Below are positions 5,023-6,619 of a stretch of 6,619 bases of DNA, piece after piece. The stretch is from NCBI GenBank assembly GCA_031272005.1, contig JAISUQ010000140.1, positions 1-6,619 of the forward strand, read 5' to 3'. Under the pieces are notes generated by a model. It did not search any database and was not told the origin of the DNA. It saw only the letters and a program-made list of their open reading frames with translations. Each line of letters starts with the position of its first letter. Within the stretch, counting starts at the first letter, position 1. The stretch is from Coriobacteriales bacterium (GTDB lineage Bacteria; Actinomycetota; Coriobacteriia; Coriobacteriales; UBA8131). The position numbers and the translations under genes are program-made.

Positions 5023-6619
5023 ATGAAAGCAACTCAATACAGGCTGGATTGGCGCGCGGCAACGTTATCATCGCTGCTGGCATTGGTGCTGTCATTGGCA
5101 TTCTTGCCGTTGACAGCGCTGGCGGATGATGTGTACATTGAGGTGACAACACCAGATGTGCCGGTCATCAGCAGCACGACTACGATCGATACCGGCGGAA
5201 CCTATCAGCTCGATGCGGCGCTGACCGGCGCAGACATCACCATCAACACATCCGACCCGGTGACGATTATTGGCAATGGCGGCGCTATTGAAGCCGTTGG
5301 TACCAACAACAACATCGCCATCATCGGTTGGACCAACGGCGTCGATCTGACGCTGCAGGACGTGGCCATCATCGACAATAACTACAACAAGAGCGTACTC
5401 AACTTCACCGGTGGTACCAACTATCTGTATTTCTCCGGTACCAACCTGTTGGAGATCGAGCAGGGCGGCGGCGGCACCCAGGCAATGGTGCACGTACCCG
5501 AAGCCGCCAACCTTACCGTAGGCGGCACCGGCACGTTGTACTTCTACAAGAGCAGCCAGGGCGCCGGCTTCGGCTCCGATAAGGGCGAGAAGAACGGCGA
5601 CATGACCTTCAACAATGTCACCATCTTCGGCAAGTCCACCAAGCCCGGCCCGGCCATTGGCAGCGGTGCGGCCTACAGCGGCGCTCCCGGTAATATCACC
5701 TTCAACTCCGGCGAGTACACCATCATCGCCAACGCCATGGGCGCCTGCATCGGCGGCGGTTCCGGCGGCGGTGGCGGCACTCTGGCCAACCCGGGTGGCA
5801 ACGTCTACGTCAAAGGTGGCACCCTCTCCATCAATGTCGACTGGGCCGGTGCGGCCATCGGCGGCGGCGGCTATGCCGGCGGCAATGACGCCATCGGCGG
5901 CAACCTCTATGTCACGGGCGGTTCGATCCGTACCGTCTGCGACGAAAACGCCCTGTCCAATTGGGCCAGCGCTGGCGTCACCCAATACGGCGTTACCGAT
6001 AAAGTGGTCACTGCCAATAAATTGGATGCTGACGGCGAGCCGGTGCGGATGCTGGTTTTCGACACCAGCCTGCTGGAAGCCTCGGCCAGTTATTTTGAGG
6101 TCCAGATAGACGGCAACGACTTCTACAACGGCACACTGCATCACTACAAATTCATCAACGAAGAGAAGAACAAGGACTCCGGCGAATATGAGCCAATCAC
6201 AGTAACCTCCACCAACTGGGTAGCCCTCGAAGACTCCAACCTCTACTTCTACATCAGCCCCGCCGAACACTCCCTGATAGTCAACGGCGAAGAATTCACC
6301 GCCACCTGGGACGCCGAAGCCGACAGCTTCACAGTGGCCTCTGCCCAGAGTGAGCAGGCAGACCCCACTGACGGCCTGAAAGCGGTTTACCTGAACGGCG
6401 CTTCGGGCAACGATGCCAACGACGGCATCGAGGCAGCCACGGCCGTCAAGACCTTCTCCGCTGCTAAGGCTCTTCTCAGCCCGACTTATGCTGGCGCGAC
6501 AATTTACATCACTGGTATCGTGACCGTTACAGCTGATGAGACCTGGAGCCTGGCAGGCTACAATCAGGCCAGGGTACAACGCGCCTCGACTTTCACTGGT
6601 TCGAGCAAATACTTCATTA
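5023..6619 (+). CDS. Secreted Gly-rich beta-repeat surface protein, 3' end missing
   Basis: The frame is open from ATG 5023 to the right edge: 532 residues, with the C-terminus outside the window. A signal peptide is clear: basic n-region (RLDWR), hydrophobic core (about residues 14-30), and TALA before DD, with cleavage expected after Ala34. Residues 35-180 are Thr/Asn/Gly-rich beta strands such as ITINTSDPVTIIGNGGAIEAV. Residues 181-305 hold IGGG-type repeats of about 30-36 residues (GFGSD, AIGSG, CIGGG, AIGGG, each followed by a GN-I/V/L strand and GGT/GGS), as in many clostridial beta-helix-like surface proteins. Residues about 340-440 form a separate module (FEVQIDGNDFYNGTLHHYKF, NLYFYISPAEHSLIVNG). 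From about 450, VYLNGASGNDANDG opens a region typical of the start of a right-handed beta-helix. It is probably a large cell-surface or extracellular adhesin or carbohydrate-interacting protein. The anchor (sortase motif or S-layer domains) would be beyond the edge. Confidence 0.88.
   Translation, partial: MKATQYRLDWRAATLSSLLALVLSLAFLPLTALADDVYIEVTTPDVPVISSTTTIDTGGTYQLDAALTGADITINTSDPVTIIGNGGAIEAVGTNNNIAIIGWTNGVDLTLQDVAIIDNNYNKSVLNFTGGTNYLYFSGTNLLEIEQGGGGTQAMVHVPEAANLTVGGTGTLYFYKSSQGAGFGSDKGEKNGDMTFNNVTIFGKSTKPGPAIGSGAAYSGAPGNITFNSGEYTIIANAMGACIGGGSGGGGGTLANPGGNVYVKGGTLSINVDWAGAAIGGGGYAGGNDAIGGNLYVTGGSIRTVCDENALSNWASAGVTQYGVTDKVVTANKLDADGEPVRMLVFDTSLLEASASYFEVQIDGNDFYNGTLHHYKFINEEKNKDSGEYEPITVTSTNWVALEDSNLYFYISPAEHSLIVNGEEFTATWDAEADSFTVASAQSEQADPTDGLKAVYLNGASGNDANDGIEAATAVKTFSAAKALLSPTYAGATIYITGIVTVTADETWSLAGYNQARVQRASTFTGSSKYFI
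5565..5937 (+). repeat. Diverged IGGG-type protein repeat array
   Basis: Within the secreted protein, residues 181-305 contain four related units. Their landmarks F183, I212, I243 and I279 lie 29, 31 and 36 residues apart. Each unit has a Gly-rich turn, a short strand and a GG-T/S/E step. DNA similarity is low except for GGC-rich stretches, so the repeats are old rather than recent duplications. Confidence 0.6.

Noticed and set aside
5740..5890. GGC-rich stretches as a CRISPR or DNA-level tandem repeat
   Set aside because: There are no regular spacers or exact repeats. The pattern is explained by glycine codons in the IGGG-type protein repeats.
5092..6579. 495-codon open frame on the minus strand, antisense to the secreted protein
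   Set aside because: The plus strand has a promoter, a strong ribosome site, a signal peptide and family-typical repeats. The antisense frame is open because Gly/Ala/Thr-rich codons leave few stops in it, and its product has no recognisable domain.

Overview
The window looks like a chromosomal piece of a GC-rich Gram-positive bacterium, most likely a Clostridia-type Bacillota. This rests on a near-consensus housekeeping promoter, a GGAGGAG ribosome binding site, a bacterial-type GltX, a Firmicutes-style Crp/Fnr regulator and a very Gly/Thr/Asn-rich secreted protein of a kind common in Clostridia. The taxonomic call is inference; no rRNA or tRNA gene is present to settle it.

Layout. Positions 1-773 (+) hold the 3' end of an Ala/Gln-rich protein that I do not recognise. 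It converges on gltX (770-2305, -) with overlapping stop codons. Upstream of gltX lies a 263-bp AT-rich spacer (2306-2568) with a 10-bp-phased AATATT repeat, an 11-bp inverted repeat and a CATAAC-N6-GTTATG palindrome. Next come a circularly permuted ATP-grasp enzyme of the glutathionylspermidine synthase type (2569-3987, -) and, 35 nt further upstream, a Crp/Fnr-family regulator (4023-4703 or 4712, -). These two probably form an operon. A 310-bp divergent intergenic region (4713-5022) separates the regulator from a secreted repeat protein (5023 to the right edge, +). That region holds four short hairpins, a strong promoter for the secreted protein and several TAAACAG/TGTTAA words.

How the parts may work together. 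The Crp/Fnr protein sits between an enzyme it may be co-transcribed with and a divergently transcribed surface protein, an arrangement typical of local regulation. Similar A/T-rich words in both intergenic regions could be its operators, but this is unproven. gltX is a housekeeping gene and probably has its own promoter in the AT-rich spacer. I see no tRNA, rRNA, CRISPR array, insertion sequence or phage gene. Nothing here is clearly a new system. The least explained parts are the ATP-grasp ligase with unknown substrates, the hairpin cluster at 4795-4903 and the structured spacer upstream of gltX.
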